From Dethiosulfatarculus sandiegensis (GTDB taxonomy: Bacteria; Desulfobacterota; Desulfarculia; Desulfarculales; Desulfarculaceae), in assembly GCF_000931935.2 (NCBI RefSeq), contig NZ_AZAC01000034.1:248001-312000 (forward strand): 64,000 nt of DNA. Reading direction: 5' to 3'. Both the position numbers and the translations under genes were made by a program. Shown here piece after piece: positions 50,410-59,773 of this stretch. The notes under the pieces are model-generated. The model had not been told where the DNA came from. It searched no databases and saw only the letters and a program-made list of their open reading frames with translations. Each line of letters opens with the position of its first letter. Position 1 is the stretch's first letter.

Positions 50410-51900
50410 TCAGACAGTCACGAACCTTTTGCCCAGATCCTTACAAATTATCTTAACAGCTGTGCGCCCCGAGCTGAGGCAGGGAACAACTCCACCGCCG
50501 GGTTGCACCCATTGACCGGCCATGACCAGCCCCTTTAGACCAGGCAGGGTGCGGGGTATCTGTGCCCTGACGGCCTGGGGGGTCGGCAAAAAGCCTTCAT
50601 GGGCTCCTTGGTGGTTTTTAGTGTAACGCCAGGTGGTTATAGGCGTTGTCACATCAGTCATTTCTATGCCGGATAAAAGTTTTGGCCATTGTTTTTCGCA
50701 AATTCTGATCACCTGTTCGCATACTTTATGCTTTTCTTTGTCATAGGCGTGCGGGTCGCCTCTGAGTGCGGCCCAATAGTCCCAGTCTGTTTCTGCCATT
50801 ACCGTAAGTACGGTCTGATTTTGATCTTGACCCTGAACCTGATTCGGAGTGAAGCGGATCATAAGGCCGCTGTCGTTTATATTACCTGCCGTGATCGCAG
50901 AATCCGGCCTTAAGGCCATGAATTTGGGCAGCTCCCGGGTGTCGGCCATAAGACCCAGGCTGACCATTACAACAGGTTTGAAAAGAGGCCATTTATGGTG
51001 GCGCTCAAAGCTTCCCTTGTTCATAAAGTTACCGCCAAGCATGCCATAGAAAACCGAAAGCCCGTCGCAGGCGGTAATTACACGGTTTGCTTTAAGCTCT
51101 TCTCCATTTGCCAGGCGCACTCCTTTAACCCGGTCGCCAGCAGTTATGATCTCCTGAACAGAGGCGTTGTAGCGAATTTTGCCGTCGAGCTCACAAAAGC
51201 GTTTCACCAGGGCGTTTGTAAATCCCAGTGATCCTTGGACGCAGGTATGAAGCTGGTTTGAGCTGAAAAGCCCCAAGAGCATCAGCACGAACCAGACCGG
51301 AACTTCGGGTAAAAAGAGGTGGTTGAATATCCAGCGCAGCCAGGATGAATTCAGATCCATGGCATAGTCTTTAATGGCCTGGTTATAGGTGGGGCCCATG
51401 AATCTGATTGCCCGGCCGAGGCCCCAGACTGACTTGACATTGGATTTAAGGTCTGTCAGTTCAGGGGCGGCTTCCATCTCCAGGTCTATGTTTTTAAATT
51501 TAGCGGCCTGCCGGAAAAAACGCCTGGTAAAGCGGGTGTCTTTGGGAAACATGACATCCGCCTTGGCCGATAATTGCTTAAGGTCTTTGTTTACATCAAA
51601 AAAACGGCCGCTGGTCTGGTCAATAAAACGGAGATAAGTGTCCAGGGGCTGGTAGTCCAGGCCGATGTGCAGCCCAAGCTGGCGGTATAGCTCGTAGCTT
51701 TTGGTCCCGGGCCGTTGGCCCATATGAAAATGGATGCCTCCGTCTATTTGATATCCCTTTCGCTTCCAGGTCGCGGCCACTCCGCCGGGCTTGGCTGCCT
51801 GCTCCAGAATAAGGGTGTCAAACCCGTTTTGCAGGGCGTGAATGCCGGCGGATAATCCGGAAATTCCAGCTCCGATAATAATGGTTGAAGGATGGTTCAT
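50410..51900 (-). CDS. FAD-dependent carotenoid desaturase/isomerase-like oxidoreductase
   Basis: About 496 residues. FAD motif TIIIGAGISGLSAGIHALQNGFDTLILEQ at the N-terminus, and the C-terminal FAD contact GLVMAGQWVQPGGGVVPCLSSGRTA. The whole looks like the phytoene desaturase/CrtISO/retinol saturase group. No other carotenoid genes are present; the substrate is unknown and may be a lipid or polyprenoid. The frame opens at TTG 51915, but ATG 51900 has AAAGGA ahead and starts right before the FAD motif, so I use it. Confidence 0.85.
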   Translation of the reverse strand: MNHPSTIIIGAGISGLSAGIHALQNGFDTLILEQAAKPGGVAATWKRKGYQIDGGIHFHMGQRPGTKSYELYRQLGLHIGLDYQPLDTYLRFIDQTSGRFFDVNKDLKQLSAKADVMFPKDTRFTRRFFRQAAKFKNIDLEMEAAPELTDLKSNVKSVWGLGRAIRFMGPTYNQAIKDYAMDLNSSWLRWIFNHLFLPEVPVWFVLMLLGLFSSNQLHTCVQGSLGFTNALVKRFCELDGKIRYNASVQEIITAGDRVKGVRLANGEELKANRVITACDGLSVFYGMLGGNFMNKGSFERHHKWPLFKPVVMVSLGLMADTRELPKFMALRPDSAITAGNINDSGLMIRFTPNQVQGQDQNQTVLTVMAETDWDYWAALRGDPHAYDKEKHKVCEQVIRICEKQWPKLLSGIEMTDVTTPITTWRYTKNHQGAHEGFLPTPQAVRAQIPRTLPGLKGLVMAGQWVQPGGGVVPCLSSGRTAVKIICKDLGKRFVTV

Positions 51901-52069
51901 GTTTTTCCTTTTCAAGGGCGTTTGTAATTGGCCCTTTGGTTTTGCCTATGTAAATAGGACATGAGAAACATGATACCAAAAATGCGACTTGACAAGCATC
52001 AACAGTGATTGCACGCTGAAAGATAACCCTGTCCCTGCTAAAATCATCAATTAACCAGAGGAGAGAACC

Positions 52070-52552
52070 ATGAAAAGGTTGGGTCTGATTCTTATTCTGG
52101 TGTTTTGCTTTGGATTTTGCGTCTATGGCCTGGTGTGGGCAATTTCACCCATGCCCGGCCCGAATTCAAATGAGTTGTGGCGCCATATAACAAAGACCGA
52201 TCCTTACCAGAAATGGGGTCAGTGGCCTGATTTCAAGGGCTTGCGCTCCTCAAACTCCCCGCACGGCGCTTATGTAAAGGTCTATGTAAACAAGATCGGT
52301 CTGAATATTAAGAACCTGCCGGCCGCCTACGGGACCATCGAGGTGAAAGAAGGTTATGACGGGGATAAGAAGCTGAACAACATCACGGTTCAATACAAGG
52401 TCAAGGGTTATAATCCCGATGCCGGTGACTGGTACTGGGTCAAATACAATCCCAAGGGGGAGGCCGGACCGGCAGGCAAACCAGGTGGATGCATCCGTTG
52501 CCATGGAGCGGATTCCGGACGTGATTACATCCTGGCCCATGAGTTTAAATAG
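52070..52552 (+). CDS. cytochrome P460 family protein
   Basis: A 160-residue exported haem protein. Signal peptide about 1-24 (LGLILILVFCFGFCVYGLVWA), then NELWRHITKTDPYQKWGQWPDFKG, the mid region with VKVYVN, and haem attachment CIRCHG near residue 142. The P460 fold binds a covalent haem; in nitrifiers it oxidises hydroxylamine, whereas the role in anaerobes is unknown. It is followed after 12 bases by a DUF4079 membrane protein, so the two form a unit. Confidence 0.85.
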   Translation: MKRLGLILILVFCFGFCVYGLVWAISPMPGPNSNELWRHITKTDPYQKWGQWPDFKGLRSSNSPHGAYVKVYVNKIGLNIKNLPAAYGTIEVKEGYDGDKKLNNITVQYKVKGYNPDAGDWYWVKYNPKGEAGPAGKPGGCIRCHGADSGRDYILAHEFK

Positions 52553-52564
52553 GATGACGGCAAA

Positions 52565-52993
52565 ATGATGGATTTGCACGGCCCCTGGCAGGCCCTGGGT
52601 ATAATGATTGGGCTCTACACCTTTTTTCTGGGGTGGTCGCGGTTTACGGCCCAACACCTGGGGAGCGGCCGGGCCTTTAAATTCAAAAGGCATGTGTTTT
52701 TCGGCCAGGCGGCCTGCCTGATGTTGATTGCCGGGGCCATGGGCGGTTTGATCCTGGCGCGGATCGCCTGGCGGGGCTGGTTGATCACCGGTTTACATGG
52801 TTATTTAGGAGTGGGGCTGGCTTTTATCTTGGCCCTGGTTTTCACAACCGGAAAGATGATGACAAAAAAATTAAAGAAAAGAAAAGCCCTGCCTCTTTTG
52901 CATGGCTCTTTGGGCTTCTTGGCCATGCTCGGCTGCCTGGCCCAGGCGGTAAGCGGCTGGCAGGTCAGTCAGGACTTTTTGGCTGGATTTTAA
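52565..52993 (+). CDS. DUF4079-like four-helix membrane protein
   Basis: A 142-residue protein with four membrane helices at about 8-24, 45-67, 75-97 and 110-130. Conserved His in MMDLHGPWQALG, GLHGYLG and LLHGSLGFLAMLG suggest haem b coordination, as in the cytochrome b561-like/DUF4079 group. It is likely to pass electrons to or from the cytochrome P460 encoded just upstream. Basic loop KKLKKRK separates helices 3 and 4. Confidence 0.8.
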   Translation: MMDLHGPWQALGIMIGLYTFFLGWSRFTAQHLGSGRAFKFKRHVFFGQAACLMLIAGAMGGLILARIAWRGWLITGLHGYLGVGLAFILALVFTTGKMMTKKLKKRKALPLLHGSLGFLAMLGCLAQAVSGWQVSQDFLAGF

Positions 52994-53048
52994 AAAATCT
53001 TCTGCCGGGGGCTTGGCGCGAACCGCTCTTGGGCTTTTAACTGCAATA

Positions 53049-55220
53049 TTAACGGTTCAATTGCCAGTCATAATGCAGATATTCAAGGGTGGGGCGGTTT
53101 GCCCGGTCTAACAGGTAACTTTTCTTTTCCGAATCGGTCAGGCGGGTTCCTATAAACTCAATCACCTTATCCGGTCCGCCAAAGTCCTTGGCATACCACT
53201 TGAAAATTTGGGAAAGCATAACCTTTCCGGATGCAGGCAATACCACCACTTCCGAGCTGTTGACAAAGCTTACAGCGGCAAGTTCCAGTTGTTCATCAAC
53301 CTCCTCGGCCCGGTAAAAATCAATCGGTGCAGAGGATCGGGAGCTGCGGACCAGGGCAAAATGGATTCTGGGATCAACCTTGGCCAGGCTATGTTGTTTC
53401 CTTGCGTCAAAAGGTTTGAAAACCGGGGCAAGCCTGTTGGGTGGCCGGGCATTGGCCCTTAATATGCCATGCTCTATATGGTCCGGGCTGTAGCCTTCGC
53501 CTCCGATCTCGTAAATCAGTTTCCGGAAAAAGTCGCTGTATTCCATTACCGTATTTTCAATATGCAGCTCCACTATGCCGTGTATGACAATGGCATTGTA
53601 AAGGTTGATCCAGAAGGCCTGCTTTTCATGCTGCTCTTTTATAAGGCCGAGATGATAGTTGCAAAGAAGGGAGCTCAGGTGGACATAGGCCTGGTAATGA
53701 CTGGAATGGCGCATGGCTGGATAATTAACCCGTCTGTGATCTTCGGAGAAAAATTCATCCTTTAAAAGTTGCATGGCATTCATGATTTTTTCGACCGCCC
53801 TGGGGTCGCCCGCTTCTCCGGGAGCTTTCCTTTGTGATTTATTCAGGGTCAGGGGAGTGCCAAGCCGCTTTACATCGAGATTAAAGTCTGAAATAGGATC
53901 TTTGCGGTAATAGTCATGGACAAGATCCCAAAAAAGGGCTGCCGAACAGGAGAAATCGCCTAAACCTGCCCCCTTGCCTTTCTTGGAATCATAGTTTTCA
54001 TAAAAACCGAAATTTAAGGGGAGTTGAATCAGGTCTTTTCGCATGGCATCGGCTTTTTGTTTATATCCATAGGCTCGCAATCCCTGACAGATAAGCCAGT
54101 TGATCTCCAGCCAAACCGGGCCTTGCCAAAAGGCTCTGGAATCAGGCTTGAGGTGGGACGTGTCTTGGTTGGGAATGGCAAGGGAGTCGCCGCTGCCGGG
54201 AGGACAAGAGACAGAGTTTAGGAATTTATAGATTATCTCAGCCTGATCAAGGCTCGCCGCCCGGGCGTATAAAGGCATGAAGAGGGCGGCTGTATCTGCA
54301 GCGTATTTTTGACTGCTTTTGGCGCATAAGGAGTCGAACCGGTTTTTTTCCGGGGACCACATTTTTTCCCGTATGGCCTTTTTGGCCATCTTGGCCCATT
54401 GGTGCGGTTGGGCAGGGTCCTGGCCGGTTATCCTGGCTATCTCGGCCAGATCCTGGTCTGCTTTGCATAAAATAGAGTTGAACAGAACATCATAAACAAG
54501 GAAAGGACACTCCTTTTGGATTTCCTTTTCATCATAAGCTGCCTTGCGGAACAGATCCACCAACATCACATAGCGATCATAATCATGATCACTGGGGATT
54601 TTTTCAGACAACGCCCCCTGCTTGAGATCCGTGCGTTTATAGGAGGGCAGTTTCGCCCGATCAATACCCATGTTTTTGAGCGGCTCTTCCCAACAGGGGG
54701 AGTTTTCCAAACCTGATTCCCAGGGGTGGCGGATATAGGCCAGGCCGGTCGCTTCAGGGTCTCTGGTAATATGCAGGTATTTGTGGCTGGCTAATAGATG
54801 GGGAAAGGCCTCTTTTAAAAAGGCGGTCGCCATTTCCTTGTCTGGTGCGTGTTCAAACAGATGCAGGCAGGCTGTGGCCTGCAAGGGAGGCGCTGTGATT
54901 CCACTGGTTAGGCGGCCCTTGGGAGCTTGCCAAAAATCAGGCTCCGGGAAATAATGCCCCAGGTGGTCTTTGTTGAATACAATATGGGGCAGCATTCCGT
55001 TTTCCCATTGATGCTTAAATAGATGGTTTAATTCCATCATCCCCCTGTAAACATCAAAACGGGCATAACCCATGGCTATAAATGCCGAATCCCGGTTCCA
55101 TTGGTGCGAGTAAATTCCGGGGGAGGGCCTGGTGTAGCTACCTTGCCAGTTCAGGCTCAATATGGTTTTGGCCTTATTCAGATAAGGCTTTAACCCTTGG
55201 TCTTGTCGATTAAATAGCAA
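53049..55220 (-). CDS. GH63-type glycoside hydrolase, glucosylglycerate hydrolase-like
   Basis: A 723-residue (alpha/alpha)6-barrel glycosidase. YSHQWNRDSAFIAMGYARFD near residues 38-57, TSGITAPPLQA, and HPWESGLENSP near 164 are typical of the MGH1/GGH group; GPVWLEINWLICQGLRAYG near 366-384 holds the likely catalytic Glu. No signal peptide, so it acts in the cytoplasm. The group hydrolyses mannosylglycerate or glucosylglycerate, compatible solutes. It is divergent from a GH13_18 phosphorylase across about 270 bases, which supports glucosylglycerate as substrate. Confidence 0.85.
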   Translation of the reverse strand: MLFNRQDQGLKPYLNKAKTILSLNWQGSYTRPSPGIYSHQWNRDSAFIAMGYARFDVYRGMMELNHLFKHQWENGMLPHIVFNKDHLGHYFPEPDFWQAPKGRLTSGITAPPLQATACLHLFEHAPDKEMATAFLKEAFPHLLASHKYLHITRDPEATGLAYIRHPWESGLENSPCWEEPLKNMGIDRAKLPSYKRTDLKQGALSEKIPSDHDYDRYVMLVDLFRKAAYDEKEIQKECPFLVYDVLFNSILCKADQDLAEIARITGQDPAQPHQWAKMAKKAIREKMWSPEKNRFDSLCAKSSQKYAADTAALFMPLYARAASLDQAEIIYKFLNSVSCPPGSGDSLAIPNQDTSHLKPDSRAFWQGPVWLEINWLICQGLRAYGYKQKADAMRKDLIQLPLNFGFYENYDSKKGKGAGLGDFSCSAALFWDLVHDYYRKDPISDFNLDVKRLGTPLTLNKSQRKAPGEAGDPRAVEKIMNAMQLLKDEFFSEDHRRVNYPAMRHSSHYQAYVHLSSLLCNYHLGLIKEQHEKQAFWINLYNAIVIHGIVELHIENTVMEYSDFFRKLIYEIGGEGYSPDHIEHGILRANARPPNRLAPVFKPFDARKQHSLAKVDPRIHFALVRSSRSSAPIDFYRAEEVDEQLELAAVSFVNSSEVVVLPASGKVMLSQIFKWYAKDFGGPDKVIEFIGTRLTDSEKKSYLLDRANRPTLEYLHYDWQLNR

Positions 55221-55488
55221 TGGCCTTTTCCTTTCGGGTCAATTAATTAAAATAATAGCAAATTAATAAAGTAAACTGAACTCGTCCGAGATAAATGGCA
55301 CTTAATATAAGAAAAAAGTTTATTGGAACTGCATGGCCTGTGGGAAAGTCTTTTTTGCTATTATTATTTAGAGATCGTTTGTGATAAGCCCTGCATCCGG
55401 GGGGGATGCCGCTCACATCCTTGTTCCATAGTGTTTTTAATTAATGATTTAAATATTGGTGAATCTGTCTGCAAAGGAGACTCAATTC

Positions 55489-57372
55489 ATGGCCTTTATG
55501 AATCCTGCTGAAAACTCTGATAAAAAATCTTTTGCAAAACACATGGTCAGGCCTCCTTACCAAGGTAAGGCAGACTACACCAAGCCTTTGCTCAAGATCA
55601 GCCCCAGGCAGATGCGGGATATAAAGGAACATCTTAAGCTGCTTTACGGCGAGGCTGCGGCGGAAGAATGGTTGCCCGAGTTTGAAAGGATCATGAAGGT
55701 TCACCATGCCCATAAAACAGACGAGTTGCTGTTGTGGGAGGAAAAATTTAATCCCCATGAACATTTTAGTGAAAAGGACTTAGTGCTTATTACTTATGGG
55801 GATATGATAAAGTCCAAGGAGAAACCTCCTTTGCAGGTGTTGGGCGAGATATGCGAGAAAAGCGCATTGGCAATAAACACTATCCACATACTACCCTTTT
55901 TCCCCTATTCCTCAGACCGGGGCTTTTCCATAACCAATTTTGCGGAGGTTGACCCCAAATTAGGCGATTGGGGTGATATTTTACGTATTGCCCGTCATTT
56001 TAATCTGATGTTCGACGGAGTCATGAATCATATCTCAGCCGAAAGCCGGCTTTTTCAGGAGTTTCTGGACGGCGACCCGGCAGCCACGGATCTTTTTATC
56101 CACTATGAATCACCGGACGACCTCACCCCGGATCAGCGCAGTAAGATTTTTCGGCCCCGCACCTCGGATATCCTCACCAGGTTCGACACCTTGACTGGAC
56201 CTCGCTATGTGTGGACCACTTTTTCAGACGACCAGATAGATTTTAACTATCGGAACCCGGATGTCTTGCTGAGGGTCTTGGAAGGGCTTTTGTTCTATGT
56301 GCGTAATGGCGCAGACATCATAAGGCTGGACGCAGTCACCTATGTATGGGCGGAACCGGGGACTGAATGCGTGCATCTGGCCCAGACCCATGAAATAGTA
56401 AAACTCATGCGTTCGATTATGGAGATTGTGGCCCCCGGAGTGGCGCTCCTTACCGAGACCAATGTACCCCATGAAGACAATATCTCCTACTTTGGCGACG
56501 GTTATAACGAAGCGCACATGGTTTACAATTTTGCCCTGCCTCCCCTGGTTTTGCACACCATGTACAGCCAGGACGCCACGGTTATTTCCAAATGGGCGGA
56601 CAGCTTGAAGGTGGATTCCAAAAGAGCTAGTTTTTTTAATATATTGGATACTCATGACGGCATAGGGTTGTTGGGGGCCAAGGGGATTCTCTCCCATGAC
56701 CAGTTAGACGAAATCATAGGCACTGTGCTTAAGCACGGGGGACTGGTCTCGTATAAAAGCACCGGCCCCGCAGGTGAGGAGCCCTATGAACTAAATACCA
56801 CCTGGTGGAGCGCCATCAATGATCCCAAGGTCGCAGAAACCTTGAGCATGCAGGTTAAACGCTACCTGGCCTCCCGGGCCATTGCCTTGAGTTTAAGGGG
56901 AGTGCCGGGGATTTATCTGCACGGAATCCTGGGCACTGATAATGATCACGAGGCAGTGCGGAGAACCGGCCACAACCGGGATATAAACCGGGCCAGTCTG
57001 GAAGAGGATTACTTGGTGTGGGGATTCAAGTTTCCCAACACCAAGCTTGCCCGCCTGGGAACCGCCTTTTCCAGGTTAAACGTTATCCGCACCTCGGAAA
57101 GGGCCTTTCATGTAAACGGCGGGCAAAGGGTGCTTTATCTTTCGCCCAAGGTATTTGCCTTGACCAGAACCTCGCCGGAAGAGGATCAGCTGGTTTTTTC
57201 CTTGATCAATGTCTCTGAGCAGGATGTGAATTTGATAATCCCCCTGGCCGAGCATGACCTGCCGGATCAGCCCTGGCATAATCTGGTGGCTGATTCGAGG
57301 TTAGAGCCCAACCAGGGTGTGCTCGAGGTTGATCTTAAGCCCTATGATATTGCCTGGCTCAAGGCGGTTTAG
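55489..57372 (+). CDS. GH13_18 sugar phosphorylase, glucosylglycerate phosphorylase-like
   Basis: About 627 residues, alpha-amylase-type barrel of the sucrose phosphorylase subfamily. LITYGDMIKS, HILPFFPYSSDRGFSITNF, catalytic nucleophile Asp in IIRLDAVTYVW (residue 281), acid/base Glu in LLTETNVPH (residue 323), and ILDTHDGIG. Glucosylglycerate phosphorylase, sucrose phosphorylase and other glucosyl phosphorylases share this architecture; the partner hydrolase favours glucosylglycerate. The frame opens at 55456, but ATG 55489 follows AAAGGAG, so I use that. Confidence 0.87.
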   Translation: MAFMNPAENSDKKSFAKHMVRPPYQGKADYTKPLLKISPRQMRDIKEHLKLLYGEAAAEEWLPEFERIMKVHHAHKTDELLLWEEKFNPHEHFSEKDLVLITYGDMIKSKEKPPLQVLGEICEKSALAINTIHILPFFPYSSDRGFSITNFAEVDPKLGDWGDILRIARHFNLMFDGVMNHISAESRLFQEFLDGDPAATDLFIHYESPDDLTPDQRSKIFRPRTSDILTRFDTLTGPRYVWTTFSDDQIDFNYRNPDVLLRVLEGLLFYVRNGADIIRLDAVTYVWAEPGTECVHLAQTHEIVKLMRSIMEIVAPGVALLTETNVPHEDNISYFGDGYNEAHMVYNFALPPLVLHTMYSQDATVISKWADSLKVDSKRASFFNILDTHDGIGLLGAKGILSHDQLDEIIGTVLKHGGLVSYKSTGPAGEEPYELNTTWWSAINDPKVAETLSMQVKRYLASRAIALSLRGVPGIYLHGILGTDNDHEAVRRTGHNRDINRASLEEDYLVWGFKFPNTKLARLGTAFSRLNVIRTSERAFHVNGGQRVLYLSPKVFALTRTSPEEDQLVFSLINVSEQDVNLIIPLAEHDLPDQPWHNLVADSRLEPNQGVLEVDLKPYDIAWLKAV

Positions 57373-57384
57373 GCTGTTAAAGGC

Positions 57385-57420
57385 AAAAGGCTCCCATAAA
57401 AAAGGGGGCCTTTTTGTTTT
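57385..57420 (+). terminator. rho-independent terminator after the phosphorylase gene
   Basis: AAAAGGCTCCC and GGGGGCCTTTTT pair with one G-T wobble around an A-rich loop, followed by TTTTTGTTTT. Confidence 0.8.
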
Positions 57421-57451
57421 GCCATGCTTCTTTCCAGGTATTCTCCGGGGC

Positions 57452-57928
57452 TCACAACTTAAGTCCAAGCCCTAAAATGACCACCCGTTTCCCTTCAAAA
57501 TCCACCCTGGTTTTCATGCTGTCCGGCAGAAAACCCAGTTTGTGGTACATAAGCAAGGCGTTGGTATTGGTGCTGTGGCACCAGACCCTCACCTCTCGGG
57601 CAGAGAAAGACTCGATAGCCTTGTTGATCATGGTGGTGATCAGGTATTGCCCCACGCCCCGGCCTCGATAGCCCGCCGAGACAGCCACATTGCCTATGGA
57701 ACAACTCCCGCCTTGATGCCAGTCGTAAATATTCGCAAAAGCCACCGGCACCTTTTCCTGTAAAACCACAGTGGAGCATTCTCTCTGGGCTATGGCGTCT
57801 GTAAGCTGCTCCTTTGTTAAGGGGAAGACAGCCGTGGGGTGCATGAAAAACAGCTCTCTTGCGTTTCTCGGGAATTTGGCAATCAGGGGAAGATCTTTGG
57901 CTTCCACCTCCCGGTGATGCAAAATCAC
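57452..57928 (-). CDS. GNAT family N-acetyltransferase
   Basis: A 158-residue GNAT protein: acetyl-CoA-binding motif GYRGRGVGQYLITTM near 91-105 and the C-terminal ALLMYHKLGF motif. Its substrate is unknown. The GTG start follows GGGGAG. It is the last gene of the importer operon, 29 bases after the methyltransferase. Confidence 0.85.
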   Translation of the reverse strand: MILHHREVEAKDLPLIAKFPRNARELFFMHPTAVFPLTKEQLTDAIAQRECSTVVLQEKVPVAFANIYDWHQGGSCSIGNVAVSAGYRGRGVGQYLITTMINKAIESFSAREVRVWCHSTNTNALLMYHKLGFLPDSMKTRVDFEGKRVVILGLGLKL

Positions 57929-57957
57929 GGCTTTCTCCCCGGGTGAAAAAGAGGAGC

Positions 57958-58590
57958 TCAGGACTTAACGGCTCTAAGATAATAACCCAGTTTGTCTTCC
58001 ACTAAAAGGTCTGTAATCAGGTTGTGCGAGGCCAGGAGCTTTTCCATCTCAGCCTGTTCGGGAATAAGGTCTTTCTCAACCACTGTGCCCGCCTTCCTGT
58101 GCACGTCATTTATGAATCCGGATTTTTCAAAATGGATTACAGCCAGGATTCCGCCCGGTTTCAACATCCCGGACATGGCCCGGCAGGCCAGTTCCTGGTC
58201 GTCAAAATGGGGAAACACCTGGTGACAGATTATGCGGTCGAAAAGGGGCGGTGAGGAATGGGAAAAGTCCTCCACGCAAGCCTGATGGACTTCCACGTTC
58301 TCCAGGTCCGAGTTGCGATCCTTGCAGGCCTGGGCCATACCCTGGCTGATGTCCAGGGCTGTTACCATTCCCTTGTTGCCGACCACCTTTGCCATAACCC
58401 TGGTCAGCCTGCCTGTGCCGCAGCCCGGCTCCAATACGCGCAGACCCTTTTTAAAGCAGGATTCGGCGAGCAATCGTTTTATCTTGGGCGCTTCCTTGGG
58501 GCCGTATTCATGCGCAGCCCAGGCCTCGTTAACATTTTGATCAAAGAAATGAGCCTTTTCTTGATTCAAAAAACTTACCTGCCCCTGCAT
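57958..58590 (-). CDS. class I SAM-dependent methyltransferase
   Basis: A 210-residue methyltransferase: motif I VLEPGCGTGRLTRVMAK near 56-72, then TALDISQGMAQACKDRN and the FPHFDDQELACRAMSGMLKPGGILAVIHF segment. Small-molecule acceptor; unknown. Its position after an iron-type importer suggests modification of an imported metal chelate or intracellular product, but this is inference. It lies 64 bases after the solute-binding gene. Confidence 0.88.
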   Translation of the reverse strand: MQGQVSFLNQEKAHFFDQNVNEAWAAHEYGPKEAPKIKRLLAESCFKKGLRVLEPGCGTGRLTRVMAKVVGNKGMVTALDISQGMAQACKDRNSDLENVEVHQACVEDFSHSSPPLFDRIICHQVFPHFDDQELACRAMSGMLKPGGILAVIHFEKSGFINDVHRKAGTVVEKDLIPEQAEMEKLLASHNLITDLLVEDKLGYYLRAVKS

Positions 58591-58654
58591 TGCCGCTCCT
58601 TTTGATTCGCCTTGTTGATAATGCTCATCTTTATATGATTACTTAGATCAGCCC

Positions 58655-59755
58655 TTATTGCAAAAAACCCGGTCTAGCACCCAACGGGCCGAATTCCTTA
58701 ACCATTTGGGCGTGCACTGCTTTACCCACCATAAAACTGTAAATTTCGTCGGCCTTTTTGCCGGGATCTATATCTTTGAACCCGACCGGGTTAAGGAGTT
58801 TGCCGACCTGATAGGCATCCGCCAGGGCGGTGCAGATGTTGGTGGTGTACCAGTTAAAGGGGTGCAGCACATAAACCTGCTTGGTCTTAAATGCCTTGAG
58901 CAGGTTGTAAAAATCCGGTTTCTTGGCATAGTCCCCAGCCAAAAGCGAGAGCCCGCCCGCGTCTATGAAGATGAAATCGGGATTCAGCTTGATCAGCTCT
59001 TCAAAACCCAAGAATAGATGGGTTCTTTTCCCTTTTTTGGGTGCAATGTTGTTTGCCTGGTTCCAGGTGAATGGAGTGAAATCGCTATCCGTGCTCATAA
59101 GGCCATGGGCGCCTTTGAAGCCAACCCCTCCCACATAGGCCTTTGGCTTGGGAGCCCCTTGATTGCGAGCCTCCAGGTCTTTTATGTTGCCTTGTATGAA
59201 ATCAACCACCTGTTGGGCCCTTTTTTCTTGATCAAGGATGCGCCCGGCCAGTAAAAGGGATTTGAAAACGGTTTTATCAAAATTGGCGAACCGTCCGTAA
59301 TCCAGAACCACCACTGGAATCTGCAAAAGGTCCTGCACCTCGTCGGCCAGCGTGGGCTGCATATGGGTGGCGAAAACCACTTGTGGCTTTACCGAAATCA
59401 CCCCTTCCAGGTTGGGCTTATTGTTTATGGCCGCCACTCCTCCGGGGGTGACTGTTTTTTGTTTGCCCAGTTCGGGATGAGCCATGTAATAGGATCTGCC
59501 TGTGGGAAAACGCTTTTCCAACTCCTCGATCCCTACAACCTTGTCCTGGGCGTTCAGGTAGACAATCAGCCTTAAGGCGCCCGGCCCCAGGCAGACAATG
59601 CGGTCAATCCGGGCGGGGAGTTCCACTTTACGCCCGGCCATATCCGTAAACAGGCGGTTTTCTGCGGCCAGGCAGGGGAGGGCGGTAAAAAGGCTGCATA
59701 CTAAAAGAAGAAATATTATTTTAAAACCAATTGACCTTTGTCCGAGTCTTGTCAT
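58655..59755 (-). CDS. iron-siderophore-type ABC transporter substrate-binding protein
   Basis: A 366-residue periplasmic binding protein of the FecB/BtuF fold. Signal peptide about 1-30 ends CLAAEN; no lipobox. MAGRKVELPARIDRIVCLGPGALRLIVYL, VISVKPQVVFATHM, PVVVLDYGRFANFDKT and PDFIFIDAGGL are the two-lobe markers. It captures an iron chelate, corrinoid or similar compound. It is 18 bases after the ATP-binding gene. Confidence 0.9.
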   Translation of the reverse strand: MTRLGQRSIGFKIIFLLLVCSLFTALPCLAAENRLFTDMAGRKVELPARIDRIVCLGPGALRLIVYLNAQDKVVGIEELEKRFPTGRSYYMAHPELGKQKTVTPGGVAAINNKPNLEGVISVKPQVVFATHMQPTLADEVQDLLQIPVVVLDYGRFANFDKTVFKSLLLAGRILDQEKRAQQVVDFIQGNIKDLEARNQGAPKPKAYVGGVGFKGAHGLMSTDSDFTPFTWNQANNIAPKKGKRTHLFLGFEELIKLNPDFIFIDAGGLSLLAGDYAKKPDFYNLLKAFKTKQVYVLHPFNWYTTNICTALADAYQVGKLLNPVGFKDIDPGKKADEIYSFMVGKAVHAQMVKEFGPLGARPGFLQ

Positions 59756-59773
59756 TGGTGTTGCTCCTTGCTC

